Assembly (NCBI RefSeq): GCF_003369575.1
Contig: NZ_PIOC01000014.1
Location: 1 to 64,000 of the forward strand
Direction of reading: 5' to 3'
Length of the DNA stretch: 64,000 nt
Origin: Oceanobacillus arenosus
GTDB lineage: Bacteria; Bacillota; Bacilli; Bacillales; Amphibacillaceae
This document shows, one piece after another, positions 28,488 to 36,472 of the stretch. The first letter of the stretch is position 1. Each line of letters starts with the position of its first letter. Below the pieces are notes generated by a model. The model was not told where the DNA came from. It did not search any database and was given only the letters and a program-made list of their open reading frames with translations. Position numbers and translations under genes: made by a program.

Positions 28488-29615
28488 ATGGAAATAGCTA
28501 CATCGAAATTTAAAACAATAACACCAACATATGATCCATGGGAAACATATATGGACGTTGAAGAATACGGGGAAATGAACTTAACAAATATTGAATTTAC
28601 AACAACATATATGTGCAATATGCGCTGTGCCCATTGTGCGGTTGGTTACATGCTGCAAAATAGTGATCCAGATGCACTGCCAATCGATTTATTAATCAAG
28701 CGATTGGATGAGATACCAAAGCTACGGACATTAAGCATTACCGGCGGTGAACCGATGATGAATAAGAAAATGGTACGTAATTATGTTGTACCACTATTGA
28801 AATATGCGCATAACCGTGGAGTAAGAACACAGATGAACTCCAATTTAACATTGCCATATGATCGATATGAGCAGATTATCCCTTATCTGGATGTCCTGCA
28901 TATTTCCCATAACTGGGGAACTGCCGAGGAATTTGCTGAAACAGGATTTGCCATGATGGAACGAAAGCCAACAGTTGAAAATCGCAAAAAGTATTTCGAG
29001 CGATTAGTAGAGAATTCTCAGCGCCTTTCTAAGGATGGTGTTATGGTGTCAGCAGAGACGATGCTGAATAAGCGAACATTTCCTTATTTAGAGCAAATAC
29101 ATGACCATATCAATGAAATGGGATGTGCAAGGCACGAGGTGCATCCAATGTATCCAGTAGACTTTGCGAGTAATCTAGAGATTCTTAGTCTTGATGAAAT
29201 GCGAACTGCGGTTAATAGATTATTAGATCACCGCAATCAAGACATGTGGATGCTATTTGGTACACTGCCATTTTATGCTTGCAGCGGAAATAATGAGGAT
29301 TTGGAGCTTCTAGGGCGGGTATATAAGGAAAAAAATGTGACTGTAAGAAATGATCCGGATGGCCGTTCGCGTTTGAATGTAAATATTTTCAATGGGGAAA
29401 TTATTGTTACCGATTTTGGCGATGAGCCATCATTAGGGAATATCGAGACGACATCACTGCCAGAAGCATATTCTCAATGGATGGGGACGAATACAGCGCA
29501 AAGTCTGAACTGTCATTGCCCAGCTGTTAAATGTCTTGGACCAAACATATTAGTAAGAAATGCATATTATCGGGACATTGATTTTAGCAAGCGGAAAGCA
29601 AATATTAGTATGTAA
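28488..29615 (+). CDS. yfkAB: Radical SAM/CxCxxxxC protein, YfkAB family
   Basis: The 375-residue protein has the radical-SAM cluster motif CNMRCAHC (CxxxCxxC) near residue 43, the TGGEP motif, and a C-terminal CHCPAVKC (CxCxxxxC) that defines YfkAB. The extra cysteines suggest a second Fe-S cluster. The reaction is unknown. ATG 28488 has AAGGGAGA 7 bases upstream; TTG 28482 would be too close to it. It is divergent from katA. Confidence 0.85.
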   Translation: MEIATSKFKTITPTYDPWETYMDVEEYGEMNLTNIEFTTTYMCNMRCAHCAVGYMLQNSDPDALPIDLLIKRLDEIPKLRTLSITGGEPMMNKKMVRNYVVPLLKYAHNRGVRTQMNSNLTLPYDRYEQIIPYLDVLHISHNWGTAEEFAETGFAMMERKPTVENRKKYFERLVENSQRLSKDGVMVSAETMLNKRTFPYLEQIHDHINEMGCARHEVHPMYPVDFASNLEILSLDEMRTAVNRLLDHRNQDMWMLFGTLPFYACSGNNEDLELLGRVYKEKNVTVRNDPDGRSRLNVNIFNGEIIVTDFGDEPSLGNIETTSLPEAYSQWMGTNTAQSLNCHCPAVKCLGPNILVRNAYYRDIDFSKRKANISM

Positions 29616-29690
29616 ATTAATTATCCCGCATGTAACGGGGTGTAAGACCCCCACCAAATGAAGTTTCACTTATCATAGTTTCTTGCCAAC

Positions 29691-29719
29691 TAGACAAAGC
29701 CAGAATATTTCAATATAAT
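29691..29719 (+). promoter_or_regulatory. Promoter of the antisense RNA
   Basis: TAGACA (29691-29696) and a perfect TATAAT (29714-29719) are 17 bases apart. Transcription would start near 29726 and run toward the 3' end of the toxin gene. Confidence 0.6.
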
Positions 29720-29725
29720 TAACAT

Positions 29726-29963
29726 AGAATATTAGAAAACTGGATAGTCACCAAGCTCTTCGGTGACTGACCTAGTTGCACTTATGTAGTAAGAAATATT
29801 TTATACTTTCTTAACTACTAAATAAGTCGCCAAGGTGCGCTAACACCCTGACGACAAGTGAAATGTAACTTGCGATACCCAAAATAAAGGGATCGGCAAC
29901 AATTGAATTCAAAGAAAAATAATCCATTCGTTTACCTGGTCAAGGCAAGTGGATTATTTTTTT
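29726..29963 (+). ncRNA. Putative antitoxin RNA, RatA-like (antisense to the toxin 3' end)
   Basis: A strong promoter upstream and a terminator hairpin (AAAATAATCCA at 29916-29926 with TGGATTATTTT at 29950-29960, then T residues) define a roughly 240-nt transcript with no ORF. It has several hairpins: AGTCACC/GGTGACT near 29750, GTAGT-AAGAAA with TTTCTT-ACTAC near 29790-29820, and GTCG/CGAC near 29830-29860. It converges on the holin-like toxin gene and overlaps its 3' end by about 50 bases through the shared two-way terminator. This is the arrangement of txpA/RatA in B. subtilis. Similarity to RatA itself was not tested. Confidence 0.5.
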
Positions 29964-30040
29964 CTGTCATTATCAGCCAAGATACTCACAATTAATGCTG
30001 CAAAAGCAATTGCAAACATTAGAGCCTCGTACACTGACAT
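29954..30040 (-). CDS. Holin-like type I toxin peptide (28 aa)
   Basis: The minus strand encodes MSVYEALMFAIAFAALIVSI followed by LADNDRKK: an N-terminal MxVYEAL, one hydrophobic helix and a charged C-terminus. This is the pattern of the short 'putative holin-like toxin' (TxpA/BsrG-type) peptides of Bacilli, which damage the membrane. The ribosome binding site AAAGGGGG is buried in a hairpin (GCAACACACCCC at 30042-30053 against GGGTGGTGTTGC at 30072-30083), as expected for a type I toxin mRNA kept translationally silent. A promoter lies at 30121-30150. Confidence 0.7.
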   Translation of the reverse strand: MSVYEALMFAIAFAALIVSILADNDRKK

Positions 30041-30120
30041 AGCAACACACCCCCTTTCCAAAAAAAGAATGGGTGGTGTTGCCAATCCACTTTACCTCGA
30101 ATTATCGCTAGTTACCCTAG

Positions 30121-30150
30121 ATTATATCTTAATTTTTAATAAATTGAAAA
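30121..30150 (-). promoter_or_regulatory. Promoter of the toxin mRNA
   Basis: On the minus strand TTTTCA (30150-30145) and TATAAT (30126-30121) are 18 bases apart. It predicts a 5' leader of about 70 bases containing the Shine-Dalgarno-masking hairpin. Confidence 0.5.
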
Positions 30151-30181
30151 TATGCTTTCTGTTTTTAATTAATAAATTCCC

Positions 30182-30493
30182 TCAAGATTCAAAGTAGAGA
30201 TGGTAATGTCTTTTACACCCATCATTAAATTTAGAATTGCAGTTCATACATTTACCAGTATCTAAGTATAAACGAATAGGGTGCTCAGTTTTACAAACGC
30301 CACATAATATCGCTAATTCATTGAATTCGCCCTTTTTCCATACAGTAATAGTATGACTTTCGCATTCGCTATGACATTTATAGCATGGGTAATATTTGTT
30401 ACAGCAGTTAAACTTAATCGCGATAATGTCCTCTTCAGTCGCATAATGCTTACATCGAGTCTGATCATCGATAGTATGTCCATATATTTTCAT
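30182..30493 (-). CDS. CHY-type zinc finger protein
   Basis: The 103-residue protein has the CHY zinc finger cysteines/histidines in order: TRCKHY, KFNCCNKYYPCYKCHSECESH, CGVCKTEH, KCMNCNSKF and CKRHYHLYF (given as separate short motifs). The domain binds three zinc ions. Bacterial stand-alone CHY proteins have no established role. ATG 30493 follows a GGAGCGGGGGG purine tract. It lies next to the toxin locus but shows no operon link. Confidence 0.85.
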   Translation of the reverse strand: MKIYGHTIDDQTRCKHYATEEDIIAIKFNCCNKYYPCYKCHSECESHTITVWKKGEFNELAILCGVCKTEHPIRLYLDTGKCMNCNSKFNDGCKRHYHLYFES

Positions 30494-30589
30494 CAGTTAC
30501 CCCCCGCTCCAATATAATTCGGCCCATAAGTCAAGTCGCAAAGTATTGGGACATTAAAGTAGATGTATTCCGCATGTAAAAGGCAGTAA

Positions 30590-30705
30590 GTTCTTTTCCA
30601 CAAAAAATTAGAGACATAATGAAGTCTATGAGGAGTAACTGCTCGATAGCGTCGGTTCTTTGGTAGGTAAGAAAGTATAAAATTTGACTAAAATATTTCT
30701 TATGC
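30590..30705 (-). repeat. Decayed relative of the antitoxin RNA segment
   Basis: Read on the minus strand it contains AAGAAATATTTTA and TATACTTTCTTACCTACC, shared with the antisense RNA at 29788-29825 and with the repeat at 58300-58412. It then has CGCTATCGAGCAG. No toxin ORF lies next to it. Confidence 0.45.
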
Positions 30706-30710
30706 TGGAA

Positions 30711-30926
30711 CAGCCACGTCCAGCTTCAGCGCCCAACAACTAGCAAACTTCACACTCCTCCACTACGATAAGTCAACATTGGCTCGTACCTCACCGTGTC
30801 ACCTTTATCTCAAAAGGCAAGGAGAAGTTCGACTAAGGTCGCCACTTCCTGTGGCATCGTCGAACCACCCCACGTCCTGTGGGGCGCAGTTTGTACGTTG
30901 TTAAACGGGCGCTTGCGCTTTTGTTC
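30711..30926 (+). repeat. Dispersed structured repeat (GTCCAGC family), copy 3
   Basis: It shares CAGCCACGTCCAGCT, CAGCGCCC, CCTTTATCTCAAAAGGCAAG, GAGAAGTTCGACTAAG and the ending GGCGCTTGCGCTTTTGTTC with copies 1 and 2. It lacks the TAGCTTAGG leader, which is replaced by the antitoxin-like remnant. Confidence 0.7.
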
Positions 30927-30970
30927 AGAAAAGTAATTCGATAGACAACACTATGTTAACTAAAATCCAC

Positions 30971-32032
30971 TTACAAATCCGTTTGTTCCTCTGCTTCCCA
31001 TTTTGCAACCTCCGTCCGAACGATAGGCGCAACTTCTTTACCTAATAATTCAATGGCCTTCATAACATCCGCATGGGGCATTGAGCCAACTGGAACATGA
31101 AGCATAAACCGTGTAATTCCAACGTTTTTACGTAGAAAAATAATTTTTTCAGCAACCGTATCTACATCGCCTACGTATAAGGCCCCTTCTAAACTTCGTG
31201 CTTGGTCAAAGCTTGCTCTTGTATATGCTCCCCAACCACGCTCTCTACCTAAAACATTCATTGCTTGTTGTGTAGGTGGGAAGAACTTTTCCACTGCGAT
31301 TTCGATGCTTTCGGCAACAAATCCATGTGAATGCGAGGCAACCGTTAATTTAGATGGATCATGACCATTTCTTTCGGCAGCTCGCTTATATAGTTTTACA
31401 AGCGGTGCAAACTGGATCGGGCTACCACCAATAATGGCAAGAACAAGTGGTAGTCCAAGTACACCAGCACGTGCAACCGATTCTGGAGTCCCGCCACTAG
31501 CAATCCACACAGGTATTGGGTCTTGGACTGGTCGTGGATAGACCCCTCGATTTTGGATGGCAGGTCGATGCTTTCCACTCCACGTTACCTTTTCGGATTC
31601 TCGTATTTTTAGCAATAAATCCAGCTTCTCATCAAATAACTCATTATAATCATTTAGATCGTAACCAAATAATGGGAATGACTCGATAAAAGAACCCCGG
31701 CCGGCCATAATTTCTGCACGTCCATTGGAAATAGCATCTACTGTGGCAAAATCCTGGAACACGCGAACCGGATCATCTGAGGACAATACTGATACCGCAC
31801 TCGTCAGTCTTATTCGTTTTGTTTGTGAAGCCGCTGCGGCAAGCAGCACTGCTGGCGCAGAAGCAGCATAATCTTGCCGATGATGTTCGCCAACACCAAA
31901 GACATCTAACCCAACTTGATCCGCCAATACAATTTCTTCAACAACCTCTCGAATTCGCTTTGCATGACTGATTACTTTACCTGTATGTACATCTGGAGTG
32001 GTTTCGACAAAGGTAGTGATACCAATTTCCAT
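30971..32032 (-). CDS. Luciferase-like flavin-dependent monooxygenase (LLM class)
   Basis: The 353-residue TIM-barrel protein shows GLDVFGVGEHHRQDY, RIRLTSAVSVLSSDDPVRVFQDFATVD and GRAEIMAGRGSFIESFPLFGYD, typical of the LLM F420/FMN-dependent family. These enzymes oxidise small organic molecules using reduced flavin. ATG 32032 follows AAAGGAGG. A paralogue sits at 38418. The substrate cannot be told. The gap upstream (32033-32306) has no other gene that I can support. Confidence 0.85.
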   Translation of the reverse strand: MEIGITTFVETTPDVHTGKVISHAKRIREVVEEIVLADQVGLDVFGVGEHHRQDYAASAPAVLLAAAASQTKRIRLTSAVSVLSSDDPVRVFQDFATVDAISNGRAEIMAGRGSFIESFPLFGYDLNDYNELFDEKLDLLLKIRESEKVTWSGKHRPAIQNRGVYPRPVQDPIPVWIASGGTPESVARAGVLGLPLVLAIIGGSPIQFAPLVKLYKRAAERNGHDPSKLTVASHSHGFVAESIEIAVEKFFPPTQQAMNVLGRERGWGAYTRASFDQARSLEGALYVGDVDTVAEKIIFLRKNVGITRFMLHVPVGSMPHADVMKAIELLGKEVAPIVRTEVAKWEAEEQTDL

Positions 32033-32306
32033 GTTATTGCCTCCTTTATTAGGATATTTATTTGTATAGTGAATATCAATTGGGTATTTCTTTCATCATA
32101 GATTATTTGACAAATTTTAGGAAGAGATTTGTATTATCCTCCTTTTGCTTGGATAAGACACTTTTCTTCTCAGTCTGAAGATGTATTCGTATTCCTTATA
32201 AAGTAGGGTTTTTTCATGCCTTTATTTCAGTCGTTAAGCCGACGACGAGAAGTTGATCTGCTTGTATGATGAACATATAAACGAAAATGTCAGGGGAGGT
32301 CTATTG

Positions 32307-32480
32307 ATGAATATTGACATAGCACTCTTTAAAAGCATAACGGATGAGCGTATCGAACGATTAAAATGGCTAACATATGGAAATGAAACTTTTGATAATC
32401 CAAAGCGTATAAGTTCTAAGCAGCCAAAAGTGAAAAGAACTAATAACGTTGCATCTGCAAATGTAATGGCCTCCAAGTAA
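32307..32480 (+). CDS. Small hypothetical protein (57 aa)
   Basis: ATG 32307 is preceded by a strong AGGGGAGG site 7 bases away. The product starts MNIDIALFKSITDERIERLK and continues with a basic, asparagine-rich tail. A terminator overlaps its 3' end. No family was recognised. The signals on both sides make translation likely. Confidence 0.5.
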   Translation: MNIDIALFKSITDERIERLKWLTYGNETFDNPKRISSKQPKVKRTNNVASANVMASK

Positions 32481-32503
32481 TATTAATTTGAAGGTCTTTT
32501 TTA
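32468..32503 (+). terminator. Terminator overlapping the small ORF
   Basis: GGCCTCCAA pairs imperfectly with TTGAAGGTC around an AT-rich loop and is followed by TTTTTT. Confidence 0.6.
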
Positions 32504-32557
32504 ATTGACGCAAATTACAAATGAAAATAAATTGCAAATAAGAAAGGTGACGAAAAT

Positions 32558-32998
32558 ATGGGGGAAATAATTCAAGCTAATACAGATCAGCTTCATGAAT
32601 TAACGAAGCTTGCAATTGATCTCTGGACTGACAATGACGTTGAAAAACTAAAGGAGGAGTTCGCTGAAATTATCGAATCGGATCAAAATAAAGTCTTTCT
32701 TTATTGTATAGAAAAGCGAGCAGTTGCCTTTATCCATCTTTCAATTCGAACAGATTATGTGGAAGGATCCAATTCTAGCCCTACAGGATACATTGAGGGG
32801 GCCTATGTACTACCTGAATTTAGACAAAAGGGAATATCTAAAAAGCTATTTTCACAAGGTAGGGAGTGGCTGATAAATAAAGGATGTCAGCAAGTTGGAT
32901 CTGATATTGAACTAAATAATGAGGTAAGCTATCAATTTCATAAGAACATCGGTTTTAAAGAAGTCAACCGATTGATAGCATTCATTCAAGATTTGTAA
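32558..32998 (+). CDS. GNAT acetyltransferase, AAC(6')-like
   Basis: The 146-residue GNAT protein contains RTDYVEGSNSSPTGYIEGAY, PEFRQKGISKKL (acetyl-CoA loop, Q/RxxGxA type) and GSDIELNNEVSYQFHKNIGF. This combination is the hallmark of aminoglycoside 6'-N-acetyltransferases of the AAC(6')-I type. The family transfers acetyl to the 6'-amino group of kanamycin-like drugs. Chromosomal relatives often have weak or other activity, so resistance is only possible. AAAGGTGAC precedes the ATG. Confidence 0.75.
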   Translation: MGEIIQANTDQLHELTKLAIDLWTDNDVEKLKEEFAEIIESDQNKVFLYCIEKRAVAFIHLSIRTDYVEGSNSSPTGYIEGAYVLPEFRQKGISKKLFSQGREWLINKGCQQVGSDIELNNEVSYQFHKNIGFKEVNRLIAFIQDL

Positions 32999-33094
32999 AT
33001 TGCAGGTATCAGCATACCTTTTGCTAAACTACCCCAAGTTACGTTAAAATAAGAACGTACAATCAGCTAGAATACAGCGGAGGTATGATTATTT

Positions 33095-34201
33095 ATGAAG
33101 TGGCTGGAATTTTTTACATCTGAAAATTTAATTGATCTCGGAATTGCAATTGGGATCTTTTTATTATTCTTATTATTTAGGAAGATATTTACAAAATATA
33201 TCTTTTCCTTATTACTTAAATTGGGTAATAAATCACCAACGCATTTCTTTACTGAAATCTTTATGGCATTTAAGAAACCAGTAGAATGGTTATTTGTTGT
33301 TTTTGGTCTTTATGTGGCAATCTCCTATTTTCCACATCTTAATCAAGGAAATGCATTCTTTTTACAAGTACTAAAATCGGTGTATATTTTTCTTATTACA
33401 TGGGGTTTCTATAATTTTGTAGCATCAAACTCGATACTTTTCACAGGAATCAATAAAAAGCTGGAATTTGATAAGGATAACATCATTATCCCTTTACTTT
33501 CAAAAGCACTGAGATTTATTATTATCGCGATTGCACTTACCGTTATTTTGCAGGCATTCGATTATGATGTAACTGGATTTGTTGCAGGTCTAGGTTTAGG
33601 TGGTTTAGCAATTTCTTTAGCTGCTCAAGATATACTTGCCAATATGATTGGTGGATTTGTAATTATCACGGAAAAACCATTTACCATTGGTGATTGGATT
33701 GTCACTCCAAGTATTGATGGCACGGTAGAGGAGATTGCCTTCCGAAGTACGAAGGTAAGAACATCAGCAGATGCACTTGTCGTTGTACCAAATGCAACAT
33801 TAGTTAAGGAGCCTATTACGAACTGGAGTAGAATGGAAAAACGTCAAAATTCATTCGATTTAACTTTAACGTTTGAAACGCCACAAGAAAAAGTAGAAAC
33901 GGCAGTAAGTCAAATTGATTATTTGTTGAAAAATGATCCGAAAATTGATCAAGAATCAATTATGGTCAAATTTAATAAGTATAATGAAAATGGCTATAAC
34001 ATTATGGTTTATTACTTCACGAAAACCACTGCATGGGGAGAAAATTTAAGTATAAATGAGAAAGTAAATTTTAAAATTATGAAACTTCTCAGAGATGAGA
34101 GTATTGAATTAGCAGTGCCTACTAGGGCATTACACGTACAAGCTCCAAAGGATATTCAGGAAATGATGCAGGAATCTATGAAAAGAGGATCAGATCAGTA
34201 G
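33095..34201 (+). CDS. Mechanosensitive ion channel, MscS family
   Basis: The 368-residue protein has four or five N-terminal membrane helices and then the glycine/alanine-rich pore helix GLGLGGLAISLAAQDILANM (near 165-185). The MscS beta domain (EKPFTIGDWI, VEEIAFRSTKVRT) and the cytoplasmic alpha/beta domain follow. It opens on membrane tension to release solutes during osmotic downshock. The ATG follows GCGGAGG. It is monocistronic. Confidence 0.9.
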   Translation: MKWLEFFTSENLIDLGIAIGIFLLFLLFRKIFTKYIFSLLLKLGNKSPTHFFTEIFMAFKKPVEWLFVVFGLYVAISYFPHLNQGNAFFLQVLKSVYIFLITWGFYNFVASNSILFTGINKKLEFDKDNIIIPLLSKALRFIIIAIALTVILQAFDYDVTGFVAGLGLGGLAISLAAQDILANMIGGFVIITEKPFTIGDWIVTPSIDGTVEEIAFRSTKVRTSADALVVVPNATLVKEPITNWSRMEKRQNSFDLTLTFETPQEKVETAVSQIDYLLKNDPKIDQESIMVKFNKYNENGYNIMVYYFTKTTAWGENLSINEKVNFKIMKLLRDESIELAVPTRALHVQAPKDIQEMMQESMKRGSDQ

Positions 34202-34368
34202 AAAGAGAGGAGATACTAGCCTTTCTTTTCTTTTTGGCTATATGATAAAAGTAATAAATAATAAGCCTTCCCTTTTCAAAAAAAATTAGTACTAGGTAAT
34301 AAAACTTTGTGATAAAATAAAGTTAAATGGCCTTTGAAAGAAAAAGTACACTAGTGGAGGAGAACAAA

Positions 34369-34962
34369 ATGTATCATTTCGCAGCGTATGTAGTTAAAAT
34401 AATCTTGAACTTATTTGGAAGGATCAAGGTTTTTCAAAAAGAGAAGATACCAGCATCAGGTGGCTATGTTATCGCATGTACACATACTGGTTGGGTAGAT
34501 ATATTGTGGTTAGGTGTTTCCTTACTTCCAGTCAAAATACATTATATGGCGAAAAAGGAATTATTTCAATCGGGTTTCACTAAATGGTTAATGAATGCCT
34601 TGAATGCTTTTCCAGTTGATCGGGAAAATCCTGGTCCAAGCTCGATAAAAACGCCGAGAAAACTACTGAAGGAAGGTAAAGTAGTTGGGATTTTTCCAAG
34701 TGGAACGAGAACGAGTGAAGAGGTTCCGTTAAAAAGAGGAGCTGTGACGATTGCAGCTTACGGCAAGGTGCCGATTGTTCCTGCAGCATATGTCGGTCCC
34801 AATAATTTTAGTGATTTATTAAAACGACAAAAGCCGAGAATTATTTTCGGGGAGCCGATCTATTTATCTAAAGACCAACCGATGAAAGAAGCAATTGAAA
34901 CAATGATGGTTGAACTTAATGATGCATTTCATCATTTACAAAAGCAGTTAAAGAGTAATTAA
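34369..34962 (+). CDS. plsC: 1-acyl-sn-glycerol-3-phosphate acyltransferase, PlsC-like
   Basis: The 198-residue protein has the acyltransferase HX4D motif as HTGWVD and FPSGTRT as the substrate motif (family FPEGTR), with an N-terminal hydrophobic segment. It would acylate lysophosphatidic acid at the membrane. ATG 34369 has GGAGGAG 7 bases upstream; the upstream in-frame ATG 34327 does not. It is a single gene. Confidence 0.88.
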   Translation: MYHFAAYVVKIILNLFGRIKVFQKEKIPASGGYVIACTHTGWVDILWLGVSLLPVKIHYMAKKELFQSGFTKWLMNALNAFPVDRENPGPSSIKTPRKLLKEGKVVGIFPSGTRTSEEVPLKRGAVTIAAYGKVPIVPAAYVGPNNFSDLLKRQKPRIIFGEPIYLSKDQPMKEAIETMMVELNDAFHHLQKQLKSN

Positions 34963-34980
34963 TCATTCTATTGATTGAAG

Positions 34981-35014
34981 AAACTCCCCGTGACATTTGT
35001 CAGGGGAGTTTCTT
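34981..35014 (+). terminator. Terminator after plsC
   Basis: AAACTCCCC pairs perfectly with GGGGAGTTT, with an inner TGACA/TGTCA stem, followed by TTCTTC. Confidence 0.8.
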
Positions 35015-35118
35015 CATTGGTAGTTAAAAAAGCATAAAAACGTTCTTGACGAATATGTGCAACCAAGGCAGTTACCTGAAAACTTGGGTTTTACCTTAGT
35101 TTTCTAACAACAAGTAGT

Positions 35119-35601
35119 TTATAACACATTGTCAAAATGAACACGTTTATTTAATAAATAAATTAGTGGAACGCCTACCGCTAATACTACGAGTTCTCCC
35201 GCAGCGGTCGTTAACCATGAGAATAGGAATGGCAGACCCAATGCCAATTTCAATTCAAATGCAATGATGAACATATTAAATGAGAAAATAAGTGCGTTTA
35301 TAACGAGTAATACTAACTTATTTTTAATATAGTTTGCTAGTAGGATAATAATTCCTAATGAGATGGCAGAATGTGCTACCCCAAATACAAGATCAAACCA
35401 GCCTAATGGTGAGAATAAGTTGGTAATAAATACACCTAAGACAATTCCGAAGAAGAACTTCTTGTTAAATATAACGAGATGGTTAAACATCTCGGAAATA
35501 CGAAATTGGACATTCGTAAATCCAAATGGTTGGATAAGCAACGATACCGCAACATAGAGCGCTGCTAACAAACCGTTTACTACTAATGTTTTTACTTTCA
35601 T
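35119..35601 (-). CDS. queT: QueT-type queuosine precursor (preQ1/queuine) transporter
   Basis: The 160-residue membrane protein has about five hydrophobic segments and the QueT family pattern: LVVNGLLAALYVAVSLLIQP, VQFRISEMFNHL and TNLFSPLGWFDLVFG. It is the S-component of an ECF transporter for a 7-deazaguanine precursor of queuosine. Start ATG 35601 follows AAGGAGAG; the upstream in-frame extension would run through the riboswitch. The preQ1 riboswitch directly before it supports the substrate. Confidence 0.9.
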   Translation of the reverse strand: MKVKTLVVNGLLAALYVAVSLLIQPFGFTNVQFRISEMFNHLVIFNKKFFFGIVLGVFITNLFSPLGWFDLVFGVAHSAISLGIIILLANYIKNKLVLLVINALIFSFNMFIIAFELKLALGLPFLFSWLTTAAGELVVLAVGVPLIYLLNKRVHFDNVL

Positions 35602-35611
35602 TTCTAAATCT

Positions 35612-35650
35612 CTCCTTAGTTTTTTAGCGTGGGAGGGTCTCGAACCACGT
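35612..35650 (-). promoter_or_regulatory. PreQ1-I riboswitch controlling queT
   Basis: On the minus strand, ACGTGGTTCGAGACCCTCCC is followed by ACG and CTAAAAAACTAAGGAG. This matches the preQ1 class I aptamer: a G+C stem with a GGTTC loop, an ACCCTC segment, and the conserved A-rich tail AAAAAACTAAGG that forms the H-type pseudoknot. The tail runs straight into the Shine-Dalgarno of queT, implying translational repression when preQ1 binds. Confidence 0.88.
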
Positions 35651-35782
35651 TTCTTTTTAAAGCCATTGCATAGTATAGTACAAATTAATGAAAATGAAAA
35701 GAGACTATTTTTGGTAGTCGTATAGCGCTGTTTCAATATTTATCATCAAAAAAGGCGGTGAATCGGGGAGGGCATTATCAAG

Positions 35783-36472
35783 CTACCGATCCCCACTCTT
35801 CTCCGCCAATTGATTCAGATTCTCTTTCATTCTTCCTAGCACTATTTTGCGTTCCTCTTTAAAAGGAATTTCACCACGAAAATAAATCTTTTCTCCTGCT
35901 ACAATTGTTTTTAGGTGTTTACTGACATACGTTGGAATAAAGCAAATATGTTTTCCAGTTTTATTGAAATAATATTTTTCTAAGTAGAGAAATCCATCAT
36001 ACAGTTCGGTAACAGTCGATGACGAATCACTATAATCAACATCAGGAAAAATGGCAATTGGATTGCCATCCATTAATGCCTCAACACTAATCTTGAAGGT
36101 TTGTAATATCTCCCTAGACCCTCGGTAAACAGGAATCCCTCTTCCTGATTTTAATAGTTTAGGAATGAAGAAGGAGATAGGCAAGGCAATCAACCTTGCG
36201 AGATACTTATTCCAGCCGAATCTTTCTGTAAATGTATAATCCGCATATTGTTTATAGCATGCTTGCTGATCAAGGAAGTCATGAAGCATCCAAGTGCGAA
36301 CCGTCTTTGGGAAAGAGTTCAACATGACGAAAGGACCGAACAGATTTTGATGATGGGAAATATAGACAACAGGTTCATGTTCCGTCTTTGGAAGCTGAAC
36401 ATGATATTTAGGAAAGACCATTCGAACAAGTGAACGGTTGAATCGGAAAAACAGGCCATACTTCTTTTGCAT
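35783..36472 (-). CDS. PlsC-like acyltransferase, atypical active site
   Basis: The 229-residue protein has the lysophospholipid acyltransferase layout: YISHHQNLFGPF at the HX4D position, RGIPVYRGS, and IAIFPDVDYSD in place of FPEGTR. The catalytic Asp of HX4D is not at its usual place (Gly follows HQNLF). It may use a shifted residue or act on another acceptor. Its ATG shares a base with the stop of the GT2 gene upstream, so the two are co-translated. Their joint product may be an acylated glycolipid or cell wall sugar (inference). Confidence 0.7.
   Translation of the reverse strand: MQKKYGLFFRFNRSLVRMVFPKYHVQLPKTEHEPVVYISHHQNLFGPFVMLNSFPKTVRTWMLHDFLDQQACYKQYADYTFTERFGWNKYLARLIALPISFFIPKLLKSGRGIPVYRGSREILQTFKISVEALMDGNPIAIFPDVDYSDSSSTVTELYDGFLYLEKYYFNKTGKHICFIPTYVSKHLKTIVAGEKIYFRGEIPFKEERKIVLGRMKENLNQLAEKSGDR

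Noticed and set aside
29949-30197. 82-codon plus-strand ORF over the toxin gene
   Set aside because: It reads through the toxin mRNA hairpin and terminator with no ribosome binding site; the minus-strand 28-codon frame explains the region better.
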